Positions 5,955 to 6,220 of a stretch of DNA of 6,220 nucleotides are shown here, in pieces. Below the pieces are notes generated by a model that did no database searches, was not told where the DNA came from, and saw nothing but the letters and a program-made list of their open reading frames with translations. Location of the stretch: contig JAGLKH010000406.1 in NCBI GenBank assembly GCA_023141985.1, positions 1-6,220 of the forward strand, read 5' to 3'. This DNA comes from Flavobacteriaceae bacterium (GTDB lineage Bacteria > Bacteroidota > Bacteroidia > Flavobacteriales > Flavobacteriaceae). How positions within the stretch are numbered: position 1 is the first letter of the stretch; each line of letters opens with the position of its first letter. The position numbers were made by a program, and so were the translations under genes.

Positions 5955-6220
5955 ATGCCAATGCAAACGAAAATGAATTATTCAGGGGTATTGCATCATG
6001 TAATTGTTCGAGGAATTGAAGGGCGCCGGATTGTCAACGATGTTGCCGACCGCAAAAATTTTCTAAGGCGTCTGGGAGAGCTTGCCGCCGGTACCAAAAC
6101 CACGATTTATGCCTGGGCGCTGATGACCAATCACGCTCACATTTTACTTCGCAGCCCCACCGCCGGCCTGCCGACCTTCATGCGCCGGTTTCTTTCAGGC
6201 TATGCCATATGGTACAACCG
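5955..6220 (+). CDS. REP-associated tyrosine (Y1, IS200-like) transposase, 3'-truncated by the window edge
   Basis: The ATG at 5955 opens a frame of 88 complete codons running off the window. The N-terminus follows the familiar pattern of this family: MP-basic, then YSGVLHHVIVRGIEGRRI, where relatives read approximately APGxLHHxxxRGIERRxI, and an acidic/Asp-Arg segment, VADRKNFLRRL. The metal-binding HUH-type motif is present as ALMTNHAHILL, with His60 and His62. GLPTFMRRFLSGYAIWYN matches the next conserved block. The catalytic tyrosine lies further on and is not in the window. Such enzymes act on single-stranded DNA and mobilise REP-like hairpins. The upstream frame closes at TAA 5940-5942, so 5955 is the first possible ATG. 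Bases 5955-6020 are 35% G+C while 6021-6220 are 56.5% (113 of 200), with codons such as CGC, GCC and CTG unlike any other gene here. This indicates recent acquisition from a GC-rich donor or an assembly join. Whether the full gene is intact is unknown. Confidence 0.85.
   Translation, partial: MPMQTKMNYSGVLHHVIVRGIEGRRIVNDVADRKNFLRRLGELAAGTKTTIYAWALMTNHAHILLRSPTAGLPTFMRRFLSGYAIWYN

Noticed and set aside
1..6220. CRISPR array, tRNA or rRNA genes, toxin-antitoxin pair, phage or defence system
   Set aside because: No regularly spaced repeats, cloverleaf or rRNA-like segments, or paired small genes were seen. The genes present belong to known housekeeping or envelope families.

Overview
The window is AT-rich (28 to 38% G+C in the 60-base lines counted). 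Its gene families, Ala-Gln type signal peptide, lack of strong Shine-Dalgarno sites and gene order suggest a marine or environmental Flavobacteriaceae (Bacteroidota). This is judged from protein recognition and composition only; no search was run. All recognisable genes are on the + strand.

Layout. (1) 1-933: the 3' three-quarters of a DUF1015 gene, cut by the left edge. (2) 923/935-1597: a YggS-family PLP-binding protein, overlapping or directly abutting DUF1015. (3) 1598-1672: a short spacer mostly filled by a REP-like, two-armed imperfect palindrome of a kind dispersed in Bacteroidota genomes. (4) 1676-3055: a DEDDh exonuclease fused to a GIY-YIG (UvrC/Cho-type) nuclease. Its reading frame has no ATG, GTG or TTG before the first catalytic motif, so the best start is an ATT codon at 1676. 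(5) 3039-5009: an exported DUF3857/transglutaminase-like protein whose catalytic Cys and His appear to be lost; it overlaps the nuclease gene by 17 bases. (6) 5010-5127: an intergenic region with a weak terminator-like hairpin and a weak Bacteroidota-type promoter. (7) 5128-5874: a six-helix voltage-gated K+ channel with a TVGYGD filter. (8) 5875-5954: an 80-base spacer with an imperfect direct repeat and a sigma70-like -35/-10 pair. (9) 5955-6220: the N-terminal 88 codons of a REP-associated (Y1, IS200-like) transposase running off the right edge. Its DNA switches abruptly to 56.5% G+C from about 6021.

How the genes fit together. Tight spacing suggests DUF1015-yggS was one transcript, perhaps continuing into exo-DUF3857 with the palindrome as an intruder. 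As I recall, flavobacteria often carry DUF1015 beside serine biosynthesis genes (serC/serA). YggS, a PLP homeostasis protein, fits beside a PLP-dependent aminotransferase pathway, but serC/serA are not in this window. The nuclease, exported protein and channel have no clear shared function.

I found no new multi-gene system. The points most worth checking are the non-canonical (AUU) or frameshifted start of the nuclease beside a repeat insertion, its UvrC-like four-cysteine motif, and the composition break inside the transposase gene, which could be recent transfer or an assembly join.
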